DNA from: a virus
Length of the DNA stretch: 23,118 nt
Strand: one strand, 5' to 3'
Virus record (IMG/VR): IMGVR_UViG_3300023108_000161
Span: 1-23,118 of that record
Shown here: in pieces, positions 14,401 to 21,123 of the stretch
How the letters are laid out: every line of letters starts with the position of its first letter
How positions within the stretch are numbered: the first letter of the stretch is position 1
Notes under the pieces: generated by a model
Databases searched by the model: none
Told to the model about the DNA's origin: nothing
Seen by the model: the letters and a program-made list of their open reading frames with translations, nothing else
Position numbers and translations under genes: made by a program

Positions 14401-15347
14401 GAAACATTTTCATTATACAAAACTTTGAAAAGGTATTTCGTAGCTTCCACACTACCCTTAGCAGTGTAGAAACTATTAATATCTTTTATTACTCTTGATA
14501 ATTTCGCTGCTTGATTTAATGGAAAGTCTTTAGCATAATCATGGAAAAATTCTCTGATAAAATTATCATCAGTGTTTATACTTCCATCATCATTAAAATC
14601 AACATCGAGTTTTGATAAAAAATCTTGGAGTACTTTTAACGGGCCGTGTTTAGTATTGTCAATTGAGTTCGTTTGTTCCATGAACTCATAATATTTTTCA
14701 AACAGAGTTTTGAAGAGGGGAAACTCTTCTTGTAATACTTCTGGAATTTGTTCGCCAACAAATGGAGATATTTTTGGTTGAGCATAAACATAGTTTTTAA
14801 AAACTTTATCAATTTCTGTACTAAATGTAGCTCCTGATCCATTATTGATTTTTACAATAGATGCAATAATTTCTGGATCATCTTCCATCCCACCCATCTC
14901 AATTGGGTCGATAGTAATCCTATCTCCTTCTCTGTATAGTGCATTACCATCATCATTGGTTGAAAAAGTAGAGTAACCAAATTCGTCAACAGTTATGTTT
15001 ACTGTCAACCCAGAACCGTCAGCAGAATCAGTAGTGGTTGGAATGCCGATATATGTACCAGCATCAATTTCAGTGCTGGGATCAGATATCAGAGAGTAAT
15101 CAGTAGGAAATCCGACAACATAGGGGACTGGTGCTTCGATGTACCCATCACCGTCCTCTATAATATTAACTTCAGTAATACTTCCCCCAGTAACAACTAC
15201 CTTTGCAACAGCTTGAACAGGTTCATCGTTGCTGCGATCTGGAGGAGGAATGATAAGTGTTGGGGGTTCAGAATATCCTGAGCCAGATGTTACAACAAAT
15301 ATCTCTTTGATGTATTCCTTAAATGTAGGGACTGTATGATTACTCAT
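11484..15347 (-). CDS. Large baseplate wedge protein in the gp7 position (virion structural protein)
   Basis: A 1287-aa protein between gp6 and gp8, the place of gene 7 in T4 (1032 aa). Sequence alone does not let me prove gp7 identity. Residues about 10-75 hold a GxGY beta module (VVTSGSGYSEPPTL). Residues about 190-320 carry a block seen in many marine phage structural proteins: EFPLFKTLFEKYYEFMEQTN, later DINSFYTAKGSVEATKYLFK and VLYNENVSLRNSGQF. Further GxGF/GxGY units and one YEV-type module lie at about 460-650. The last 400 residues are acidic and repetitive, with YFLEDY/YFAEDY motifs, two copies of ATSDGxxLGDPYFF, and strings of Asp-rich SDxxxxDD segments. The ATG lies inside the end of gp6 (8-base overlap). 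It ends 55 bases before the next gene. A wedge role is inferred from position. Confidence 0.8.
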   Translation of the reverse strand: MSNHTVPTFKEYIKEIFVVTSGSGYSEPPTLIIPPPDRSNDEPVQAVAKVVVTGGSITEVNIIEDGDGYIEAPVPYVVGFPTDYSLISDPSTEIDAGTYIGIPTTTDSADGSGLTVNITVDEFGYSTFSTNDDGNALYREGDRITIDPIEMGGMEDDPEIIASIVKINNGSGATFSTEIDKVFKNYVYAQPKISPFVGEQIPEVLQEEFPLFKTLFEKYYEFMEQTNSIDNTKHGPLKVLQDFLSKLDVDFNDDGSINTDDNFIREFFHDYAKDFPLNQAAKLSRVIKDINSFYTAKGSVEATKYLFKVLYNENVSLRNSGQFVLRPSSNRWRQDYVVKVYEAQVPNVDDLQGKRIDIHYAVSEGAATNYYKKTTTVQRVKKISYTSPQVYELTLDLPATFDIVGPGVGQSGYDEQLLAYVSGEISTITGTGSNGSFENPSSSVVDGIYTVTDADYESYLDVEYTNNTVYEVGTYVKANSKIYVTVNEGTTDSVGTGPTHESGDELNGTSKFRFVSFDSHKTTDSSGGEFTVVISGNSVSNITVVDNGTNFQPNEIIEIPTTFFGGSGTPSVKFKVDQISSGKIDNVLILDGGTGFSANPSVTIRPNSLDTISSNAVIDTRLTDGTITSTVFVANQQGRGYNNRPDLAINVASILTYITLEGESGFFNIRAYPSRVLNSASFNSIAEGSSTTNGGFKVGQTFKISETGDILGVYAIDYFAEDYTLTGIDNKGYIKISKVDSNGYPSAFDIIAVGVGFFRADFQFNITSNTGNTCVIDLTTGFNALLAGVYEDAGSFLSDANRLFDNRIYQNFSYEIESERPQSEWNDYVRRAAHPIGFGLFGNLQIRQSVDLSGNFNVETDVYMFFKYPDIETVLISDEDVTRDFSKNDVIESIFPGDGFADRQNIASVVNKLDIHAVRSDGVGANSEFGPYTFQGTEVENFYATSDGSTLGDPYFFRYPNENDDYVERLQTGDYFLEDYVLLGNPYKDIEMVFDSTNVGGYATDYFLEDYVQFLNQDPERGTELFQINDVITSLNVEIEVTGGASAVDTLYATSDGTALGDPYFFQHANPDDDYVRRTLPSGETILIDDSLVLSFVFFRNPSDSVELDDTSILFERGRLVDDSVTMEDDAVELFKEKLQENRVAVIQDLSIESFGKNLTDTFDVDDSTSFDITTIQSDSLRVLQTVSIEAQPTLSDAFSTADTIDGLNIGVIPAQTFSAGDSINNFDITTLSTDTIGLNDLTAFESTNTKSDIFNVDDEGSLISQSFTVDLTYFAEDYVADTVVNF
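12120..12526 (-). repeat. Internal repeat in the gp7-position protein (ATSDGxxLGDPYFF ... DDYVxR)
   Basis: Two related segments lie about 328 bases (roughly 109 residues) apart. At 12449-12526 the protein reads FYATSDGSTLGDPYFFRYPN then ENDDYVER; at 12120-12198 it reads LYATSDGTALGDPYFFQHAN then PDDDYVRR. Two YFLEDYV motifs (12408-12425 and 12315-12332) fall between the two units. The repeat is clear at protein level and only partly kept in the DNA, so it is not a recent copy. Confidence 0.8.
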
Positions 15348-17253
15348 CGCTTACTCTTGGAACCATTGTTACGTTCAAACCTTTGCGAATATTATTTACA
15401 ACATCTTCGGCAGCATCATCTAGTTGAAGGATGATGTTTCTCGCTGGTTGTGCAAAAACAGCATAATCCGCTTCCTCTGTTGTTCTAACAAGAATATCGG
15501 TAGAGATATTTTTAGAAGATTCGTGTGGAGTAGAGACAACTCTGAAAATACTATTTCCAGCACCACTAATTGAGTCTATTCTCAAATCAACTATATCAAG
15601 TGCTCCAGTATCATAGTCAATAGTCCCAACATTTTTGTCTACAATTTCGCCCCTTATTTTTGTTTTCAATTGCAGTATACCCCTACCACTGTACACTGGT
15701 GCGATAACATCTGGGTTTGGTTTGTCGCACAAAAATACTTCTACTTTAGAACCGTTTAAATCAGCAGTAAAATAATTTGATCTGATAGACAGAGGTAAAA
15801 TTTTGTTATTAAATTTTGGTTCATATCTCGCAACACCACCTAAGACTGGATTCAATTTCTTAATCAATCTCATTTCAATTCCAGTTGCAACGATAGATTC
15901 TGAAATAGCATCGATATCTTTTGTTAATCTAGAATAATAAAAATTCTTTTTTAGAGCATTTACGTTCGTCTCAAAATGATTTTCTGTTCTTTGAACAATT
16001 AGTGACTTCAAAGAATCCGATGACAACGTGGTTAATTTTTGGTCGTATGTAACGCTCGCATTGATACCAATATAAACATACTCTGGATCAACAAATTCTG
16101 GTGTCAGTCCAATAGGCATTCTATCATTAAGAACAGAATTTCTTATATTTTTTTTATCGTCTTCAGTGATAACAAAATTATCTTGCGGCTGCATAGAAAT
16201 AAAAACCTTTCCATAAATGGGTGGGATATTATCTTCTCCGCCCCAAACGGCAACCGATTTAATATTTGGATTAGACTGTTTTATGGTAGATTCGTAGTCA
16301 GTTTTAGTTATTGTTCTACCCTTAGAAGCATTAAATCTTGGTGCATTGAATCGAATACTATCGGCTGTTTCTGCGGCAAATCCACCAGCAGATGCAGAAA
16401 TAAGTTCACTACTTACACTTTCGCCAACGGCAGAAATTGCAGACGGGTAATTAAAAACTCTAGCACCATTTCCGTCTGCACCATTTGACACAACATAATC
16501 AACGATTACAATGTTTCCAACTTCTAATGATTTGCCAAGAACATCATCACCAAAAACGATTTGATAGTGTCCATCAGTTCTTTCATCTAAATAGAAAACT
16601 TTAGATGTAGATGTGACATCCAAAACATTGTCAACGATGTTGAAGGTTTCTGTAGATGCGTTGCGAGTAGAAGTCTGAACTTTGACCCTGATTGTCGTGG
16701 TGTCGATGTTATCATTTTCAAGAACAATTGGGCCAGAAGTAGTGGTGTTAGTAATAATCTGAGAAGTTGTGGTTCTAGTTCCTTCCACCAACCGTATGTT
16801 TTCAAATCTAAAAGCAGATACCCCATCGACAACACTCTTGGTCACCGTATAATCATCTTGGGGGACAAACGATCTACTTTTTCCATTCACTGTGCTGGAA
16901 AATACACTGTCTCTTGGCAACTGTAATGTACTACTTGTATAAGAAGCCGGGGGTCGAACAGTAAGATTAATTGTTGCTACGGAAGACCTAGTTGACCTTG
17001 GAGTATAACCCATAGTCTTAGCAATAGATACTACAGAATTTCTTCTTACAGCAGAATCAAGAAATGCCTCGTTTGCCACCATGTGGGCCAACACTGCATT
17101 ATAATGTGTATTATAAGCAAGTAGGTCTACCAAAGTAGATAGACCAGAAGCTTCAAAACTATAATCAGAAAACTCGTCCTGATTTTGCAAAAAGACTCTT
17201 AGATTCTCTCTAATGTCAGCATAGTCTAATTCGGTGACATTTTTAACTGGCAT
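15340..17253 (-). CDS. gp6: Baseplate wedge protein gp6 (baseplate J-like)
   Basis: A 637-aa protein, close to T4 gp6 (660 aa). gp6 forms the continuous ring that ties the wedges together. The N-terminal block is highly diagnostic: DYSFEASGLSTLVDLLAYNT, HYNAVLAHMVANEAFLDSAV and KTMGYTPRSTRSS (about residues 29-91). The central baseplate-J-like region has RFNASKGRTITKTDYES then SVAVWGGEDNIPPIYGKVFI (about 304-350). The C-terminal half is mixed alpha/beta and contains YSGRGILQLKTKIRGEI and a DYDTGALDI stretch. The ATG at 17253 follows an AGGA Shine-Dalgarno next to the PAAR stop. The last 8 bases overlap the start of the following gene, which supports coupled translation of these two wedge proteins. 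Confidence 0.95.
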   Translation of the reverse strand: MPVKNVTELDYADIRENLRVFLQNQDEFSDYSFEASGLSTLVDLLAYNTHYNAVLAHMVANEAFLDSAVRRNSVVSIAKTMGYTPRSTRSSVATINLTVRPPASYTSSTLQLPRDSVFSSTVNGKSRSFVPQDDYTVTKSVVDGVSAFRFENIRLVEGTRTTTSQIITNTTTSGPIVLENDNIDTTTIRVKVQTSTRNASTETFNIVDNVLDVTSTSKVFYLDERTDGHYQIVFGDDVLGKSLEVGNIVIVDYVVSNGADGNGARVFNYPSAISAVGESVSSELISASAGGFAAETADSIRFNAPRFNASKGRTITKTDYESTIKQSNPNIKSVAVWGGEDNIPPIYGKVFISMQPQDNFVITEDDKKNIRNSVLNDRMPIGLTPEFVDPEYVYIGINASVTYDQKLTTLSSDSLKSLIVQRTENHFETNVNALKKNFYYSRLTKDIDAISESIVATGIEMRLIKKLNPVLGGVARYEPKFNNKILPLSIRSNYFTADLNGSKVEVFLCDKPNPDVIAPVYSGRGILQLKTKIRGEIVDKNVGTIDYDTGALDIVDLRIDSISGAGNSIFRVVSTPHESSKNISTDILVRTTEEADYAVFAQPARNIILQLDDAAEDVVNNIRKGLNVTMVPRVSDE

Positions 17254-17265
17254 TTTTTTATCCTA

Positions 17266-17577
17266 TTAAATTATACTTACTGTTGGACTTAGAGTTTTCG
17301 GCGGCGGGCCAGGATCAATTCCTCCACCGCATGTAGCTGTTGTTGTTGCTATTGCAACTCTAAGTCCAGCGATAGTGACTGTTGCTTTTGCACATGTAGA
17401 CGGATCAATTGTTATTGTCCCTGTGTGACTACCGTGTGGTGCAACAACACTGCCTTCTAGAATTGGAACAGAACCACTTATTGTGACCCCCGCAGCTGCA
17501 GCTGCTGGGTTTGGTGTAATTGCCGCAACACCCTGTCCATCTTTTATAACACCAGGCGCAACCCAAACAAATGACAT
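17266..17577 (-). CDS. PAAR-type spike tip protein (T4 gp5.4 analogue)
   Basis: A 103-aa PAAR-like protein. PAAR proteins form a small metal-bound cone that sharpens the tip of the trimeric spike. The typical core is present: a Gly/Ala/Val-rich strand region with short beta-hairpins, the VVAPHGSHTGT turn (His48 and His51), DPSTCAKATV (Cys62), and GLRVAIATTTATCGGG (Cys83). The four side chains His48, His51, Cys62 and Cys83 are candidate metal ligands; known PAAR tips use three His and one Cys, so the exact set is uncertain. The tail is Pro-rich (about 89-98). The ATG overlaps the gp25 stop (TAATG), so the gene is probably coupled to gp25. In T4 the equivalent gene 5.4 also lies just before gene 6. 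Confidence 0.83.
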   Translation of the reverse strand: MSFVWVAPGVIKDGQGVAAITPNPAAAAAGVTISGSVPILEGSVVAPHGSHTGTITIDPSTCAKATVTIAGLRVAIATTTATCGGGIDPGPPPKTLSPTVSII

Positions 17578-17975
17578 TATCGCAACCTCTCCAGAACAAC
17601 ACCCATAGATTGTATTTGTGTAATACCAATGACATAAAATCTAATTTCAACATCATATGTGTGTTGATCAATATTTGGCGTACATATAACCTCTTCTACT
17701 TTTACTCTCGGTTCATATGTAGTAATAGCATTATCTATTTCATTTGAAAGCATACTTGCAGTACTTCTACCAAAAGGTTCAAATAACATTCTTCTTATAT
17801 TAGAACCGTACAATGGGTCAAATGGTTTTTCATAAAACTGGGTATTCATTAATATTTTTAAAGCTTGTTTGACCGCCTGAACATCCAATTTCTTGGAAAT
17901 GTCCTTTGTATTGGGATTCATCGAAAACGATAGATCGATGTCCTTGTAAAGTCTTGTCGGTGTATTGATAGGCAT
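17577..17975 (-). CDS. gp25: Baseplate wedge protein gp25
   Basis: A 132-aa protein, the same length as T4 gp25. Family features are the N-terminal KDIDLSFSMNPNTKDISKKL, the core KILMNTQFYEKPFDPLYGSN followed by IRRMLFEPFG, and the conserved YEPRV (residues about 91-95), the 'EPR' signature of the gp25/GpW/TssE family. gp25 forms the core bundle of the wedge with gp6 and contacts the first sheath ring, so it links wedge movement to sheath contraction. In T4 gene 25 lies in a different cluster; here it sits between spike and PAAR genes, as in many marine T4-like phages. A late promoter octamer ends 5 bases before its ATG. Its stop overlaps the next start as TAATG. Confidence 0.93.
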   Translation of the reverse strand: MPINTPTRLYKDIDLSFSMNPNTKDISKKLDVQAVKQALKILMNTQFYEKPFDPLYGSNIRRMLFEPFGRSTASMLSNEIDNAITTYEPRVKVEEVICTPNIDQHTYDVEIRFYVIGITQIQSMGVVLERLR

Positions 17976-17980
17976 AGTAT

Positions 17981-17988
17981 TATTTATA
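17981..17988 (-). promoter_or_regulatory. T4-type late promoter octamer before gp25
   Basis: The coding strand carries TATAAATA followed by ATACT and then the ATG of gp25. TATAAATA is the T4 late promoter -10 element, recognised by gp55-bearing RNA polymerase with no -35 element needed. It lies in the 17-base gap between the stop of the 312-aa gene and gp25. With T4-like geometry, transcription would begin at or within a few bases of the gp25 ATG, giving an almost leaderless message. Confidence 0.65.
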
Positions 17989-17992
17989 ACCC

Positions 17993-18931
17993 TTAACAGT
18001 CAGTCCAAGAACATTTTCCATCAGCTTTTTGATCATATTTGTCATAATAGTCATGAACTTTATCTATTGAAAATCCTAGTTTCGCAAGAATCTCCTCTAT
18101 CCTAGATACGAATGGAGAAGCTCCCTCCATAATAATTTCTTTAATGTCAATCTCTGGGCCTTCTAAACCAAATTCCGCAACACGAATTTTTATTTGTGCG
18201 GTCTTTGAGTCTTCCCATTGAGGAAGTTCTTTACAAAGTCCTGCGAGATCACCGCCGAGTCCTTGTAAGAACCCCTTTGGATCATCCAGTATTGCATCAA
18301 TTACTGCATCACTGTTTCCATACTTGTTCTTTAGCTGTTGAATCTTCTGATAATACTGAAAAGTGTCATATCCAAATGCGATCAGACCATTTAATTCATC
18401 GCCGAACGGCAATTGTTTACGAAGTGAATCAAGCAAAGCAGTAGTCGATGGTAAGTCTTTTCTAATAGATGCCAATAACAATGCATATTCTACTTTGAAT
18501 TTTACCTCAACAGCGGCAACACCAAAAAAATTACAAATCTTATCTGTAAGTTTATCTACTATAGCATCGAATTTATCACTGAGTTCATCGATCTTATCTG
18601 ATAGTTCTTGAAATTGTTCTCCAATAGCATCACATCTAGCTTCTTGATCTCTAATCGCCTGTTCACCCTTCAAAAGATCGTCATATCTCTCAAATTGTGC
18701 AAATTCTTCATCGGTATAGTCTAATAACTCTTTGCCAAGATTGAGTGGGTCGGTGATGTCTGGGCCAGGGTAGTCATCCGGCAAAACTTCTTGACTTCTT
18801 ATAATCTCAATATTCGCTTGAGCTTCAGATAACTTATTGATACCTTCGGATTTTGCCTGATCTATGGCAGCCTGTGCTTCACTTTTAGCCTTATTGGTAG
18901 CGTCCTTAACAAAATCGTCAATGTAACCCAC
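17993..18931 (-). CDS. Uncharacterised coiled-coil protein between spike and gp25 (GTG start)
   Basis: A 312-aa protein that I do not recognise. The start is GTG (18931-18929), supported by a GGGAG Shine-Dalgarno at 18938-18942 with good spacing and by the lack of a nearby in-frame ATG. Two helical stretches look like coiled coils: residues about 7-45 (KAKSEAQAAIDQAKSEGINK) and about 86-132 (FQELSDKIDELSDKFDAIVD). The middle (about 135-235) is mixed helical. The C-terminus is hydrophilic with a CSWTDC ending, and there are five Cys in all (100, 133, 233, 307, 312). There is no signal peptide or membrane segment. Its place inside the hub/spike/wedge cluster suggests a baseplate or spike-assembly role, perhaps a chaperone or hub accessory, but this is inference from position only. 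Confidence 0.8.
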   Translation of the reverse strand: MGYIDDFVKDATNKAKSEAQAAIDQAKSEGINKLSEAQANIEIIRSQEVLPDDYPGPDITDPLNLGKELLDYTDEEFAQFERYDDLLKGEQAIRDQEARCDAIGEQFQELSDKIDELSDKFDAIVDKLTDKICNFFGVAAVEVKFKVEYALLLASIRKDLPSTTALLDSLRKQLPFGDELNGLIAFGYDTFQYYQKIQQLKNKYGNSDAVIDAILDDPKGFLQGLGGDLAGLCKELPQWEDSKTAQIKIRVAEFGLEGPEIDIKEIIMEGASPFVSRIEEILAKLGFSIDKVHDYYDKYDQKADGKCSWTDC

Positions 18932-18937
18932 AATATT

Positions 18938-18942
18938 CTCCC
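18938..18942 (-). promoter_or_regulatory. Shine-Dalgarno that fixes the GTG start of the 312-aa gene
   Basis: The coding strand reads TAACGGGAGAATATTGTG: the stop of the spike gene, a GGGAG ribosome-binding site, 6 bases, then GTG. It is what supports the non-ATG start. Confidence 0.75.
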
Positions 18943-18943
18943 G

Positions 18944-21121
18944 TTATCCTATTGATACCGTAGCACCAGTAACAATTGTTGGACTGGTGATAATACCAAG
19001 AGTTGTTGTCGCAGTACCAAACATTGATGCGGCTCCACCAGCAGTGACCGTAACAGCACCACCAGCGGTAACAGAAACAAATGCACCAGAAGCTACAACA
19101 CTTCCTGCACCAGATGTCATTGTAGCAGTACCAGCAACAGCATTTGCAAGATATGCACCAGCAGTAACGTTGTTTGCCATGCCACCAGCAGTAACATTAT
19201 TTGTTATCCCGCCAGCAGTAACGTTACTGAGTATTCCTCCGGCAGCAACGTTATTTGCAATACCTCCAGCAATAACAGTATTAAATTGACCACCAGCAAC
19301 CACGGTGTTATATTGTCCGCCAGCTTGAACGGTGTTTATCATTCCTCCAAGAAGAATGGTATTGAACATACCTCCAGCAGTCACAAAGTTCTGAATGCCT
19401 GGAATCAAACTAAATACACCAGTATCAACCCCTTGAATATTGTTAATAGCAATACTAGCCTGTCTTGTTGCGTAGCCTGGTTTCAACAAAATAGAAGCGG
19501 CTCCAGTAAATGAGGCAGTAGGGCCAATTTTCTCATAAAGATCAGCAGTAGCACTCAAGTTATATCTAGCAGTAGCGATACTCACACTGGGTGCTGGGTT
19601 AAATGGTAAAAATGGGTCTGGATAAAGTTGTCCAGTGGCAATAGATACATCTTGTTGTGCAAACAATTCTAGTTTGGATACCGATTTTAATAGAGCAGTT
19701 GGATCAGCTTTAACGGTAGGATCAAATAACATATCACGGAATGCGTCAACGTCCAACTCATATCTCGGGTACACATTAATCTTATGGTTTCCGAATGTGA
19801 TGTCTTTTCTGTCCTGAGTAGCAATAGTTTTCCATTTCCCCTTTACTCGCCAGTTTGCTTGTCCAACGACTCTTAGAGAATCGTTTCCAACATAGGCAAG
19901 GTCTGGGTCTTGAGAACCCACTTGAACGTTTCTATTTTTTCTGATGTGATGATGCATGGTACTTTCAGTATCAATCTCTTCCGTACCTTGAATCTTGCTA
20001 ATCCTACTACCACGAACAGTTTGAAAAGCATGACCACTAATGTGTTCTACTTTGTTACCTTTGATGTTTAAGTAATAGTCACCATCCACGGTCATGCTGT
20101 AATCACCCCGAACATAAATTAATTTGTTCTTCAAATCAATTACATAATTGTTCCCAACAACCTTTTCTACTTTGGTTCCATCTGGTTGAATTTCTCTGAA
20201 AGTGCCAGCCTTGTGCATTTCATGAATTCGTTCTGCACCAAGTGTATCATCAACCTCAAATATATGTCCGCTCTCGCTTTCATAAACGTGGTTGTAGGGG
20301 TACTCAGACTTAGATTCTTCTGGGTCTGCGTTTGGGTCTGGTGGGGTAGATTGTGGATGTGGTTCATTCCAACTTCTAGGTCTATACTTTGGGTCTTTGA
20401 TTTCCAGTCTTTCGCCACTGCCATCATCTGGGTGAGTAAATCCTTTTGGAGTAGTTCCTCCGCTGGCTAGACTTGCATAAGCCATGGGAATGTCTTTTAT
20501 TCTCGTTTCTCTTTTCGATTTCAAAGACCAATGTTCTTCTGCCCACTTTCTCTCACTGTGGTTTCTAGAAAGACGAGAAGAATCGGCTTCTTCTAAAATA
20601 TTTTCTCCAACGTCCTCCCCACCATCTTCGTCATACTCTGGTGTTTCCCTCGGTCTACCGCTAGCATGGGTATCTGGGCCTGGGTCTTTTCTATTTGTTA
20701 CTTTTCTTTTGGGATACCTATAGTGCGGATGAGTTCCTTTTGGATCAAAGAAACCAACCAGACTTCTATCAATATCAATTACTGGGCCCGTATCATCTTC
20801 TCTTGGCAAATAAGAAGCAACACCAAGTGATCCCATAATGATTGGGATTTGTCCGTTATCACCATCTGCAAAAAATCCAACAACAGCAGAACCCTCTACC
20901 AAACCAGTAGGAGAGTGTCCTATACCAGAAATGCCAGCAGAAGTAATTGGTTGCATTGGTACTGCCCAAGGAAGATGTGCAGTTGGAAGTCTCTCTTTAC
21001 TCTGGGTATGGTGTCCAAAAATACGCACACGATAACGTCCCAACTTTGCTGGGTCATCTCTATCTTCTACGATACCCTGCCACCAAGTAAACTTTGGATA
21101 TTTTATATCTTTTCTAGCCAT
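18944..21121 (-). CDS. gp5: Baseplate central spike protein, gp5-like, without a visible lysozyme domain
   Basis: A 725-aa protein. Residues 1 to about 105 form an OB-fold of the gp5 N-terminal type: FTWWQGIVEDRDDPAKLGRY, RVRIFGHHTQ, LPWAVPMQP, and VEGSAVVGFFADGDNGQIPI. Residues about 105-275 are charged and Pro/Asp/Glu-rich, where T4 gp5 carries its T4-lysozyme-like domain; I see no such domain. From about 278 a gp5-C/VgrG-like beta-prism begins (NHVYESESGHIFEVDDTLGA, ERIHEMHKAGTF, then short VxGDYxxxV and IxGN repeats to about 400). Residues 582-662 are nine 9-residue repeats of the form AGGxxNxVx. The C-terminus stays rich in Val, Thr, Gly and Ala. It should form the trimeric needle below the hub, capped by the PAAR protein encoded 1 kb downstream. 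Its stop runs into the next gene's Shine-Dalgarno (TAACGGGAG). Confidence 0.88.
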   Translation of the reverse strand: MARKDIKYPKFTWWQGIVEDRDDPAKLGRYRVRIFGHHTQSKERLPTAHLPWAVPMQPITSAGISGIGHSPTGLVEGSAVVGFFADGDNGQIPIIMGSLGVASYLPREDDTGPVIDIDRSLVGFFDPKGTHPHYRYPKRKVTNRKDPGPDTHASGRPRETPEYDEDGGEDVGENILEEADSSRLSRNHSERKWAEEHWSLKSKRETRIKDIPMAYASLASGGTTPKGFTHPDDGSGERLEIKDPKYRPRSWNEPHPQSTPPDPNADPEESKSEYPYNHVYESESGHIFEVDDTLGAERIHEMHKAGTFREIQPDGTKVEKVVGNNYVIDLKNKLIYVRGDYSMTVDGDYYLNIKGNKVEHISGHAFQTVRGSRISKIQGTEEIDTESTMHHHIRKNRNVQVGSQDPDLAYVGNDSLRVVGQANWRVKGKWKTIATQDRKDITFGNHKINVYPRYELDVDAFRDMLFDPTVKADPTALLKSVSKLELFAQQDVSIATGQLYPDPFLPFNPAPSVSIATARYNLSATADLYEKIGPTASFTGAASILLKPGYATRQASIAINNIQGVDTGVFSLIPGIQNFVTAGGMFNTILLGGMINTVQAGGQYNTVVAGGQFNTVIAGGIANNVAAGGILSNVTAGGITNNVTAGGMANNVTAGAYLANAVAGTATMTSGAGSVVASGAFVSVTAGGAVTVTAGGAASMFGTATTTLGIITSPTIVTGATVSIG
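19136..19378 (-). repeat. Nine 27-base units coding 9-residue repeats in the spike protein
   Basis: Residues 582-662 of the spike are nine consecutive units: AGGMFNTIL, LGGMINTVQ, AGGQYNTVV, AGGQFNTVI, AGGIANNVA, AGGILSNVT, AGGITNNVT, AGGMANNVT and AGAYLANAV. The consensus is A-G-G-x-x-N-x-V-x. The DNA copies have drifted, so the repeat is old or held by selection on the protein. Confidence 0.9.
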
Positions 21122-21123
21122 AA

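Noticed and set aside
18987-19289. Plus-strand open frame of about 100 codons, Pro/Ala/Val-rich
   Set aside because: It is the antisense shadow of the Ala/Gly/Val/Thr repeat of the spike gene and has no ribosome-binding site or recognisable protein.
19136-19378. Regular 27-base repeats resembling a CRISPR or tandem repeat array
   Set aside because: The units are contiguous with no spacers, have drifted at codon level and keep a 9-residue protein pattern in frame, so they are coding repeats.
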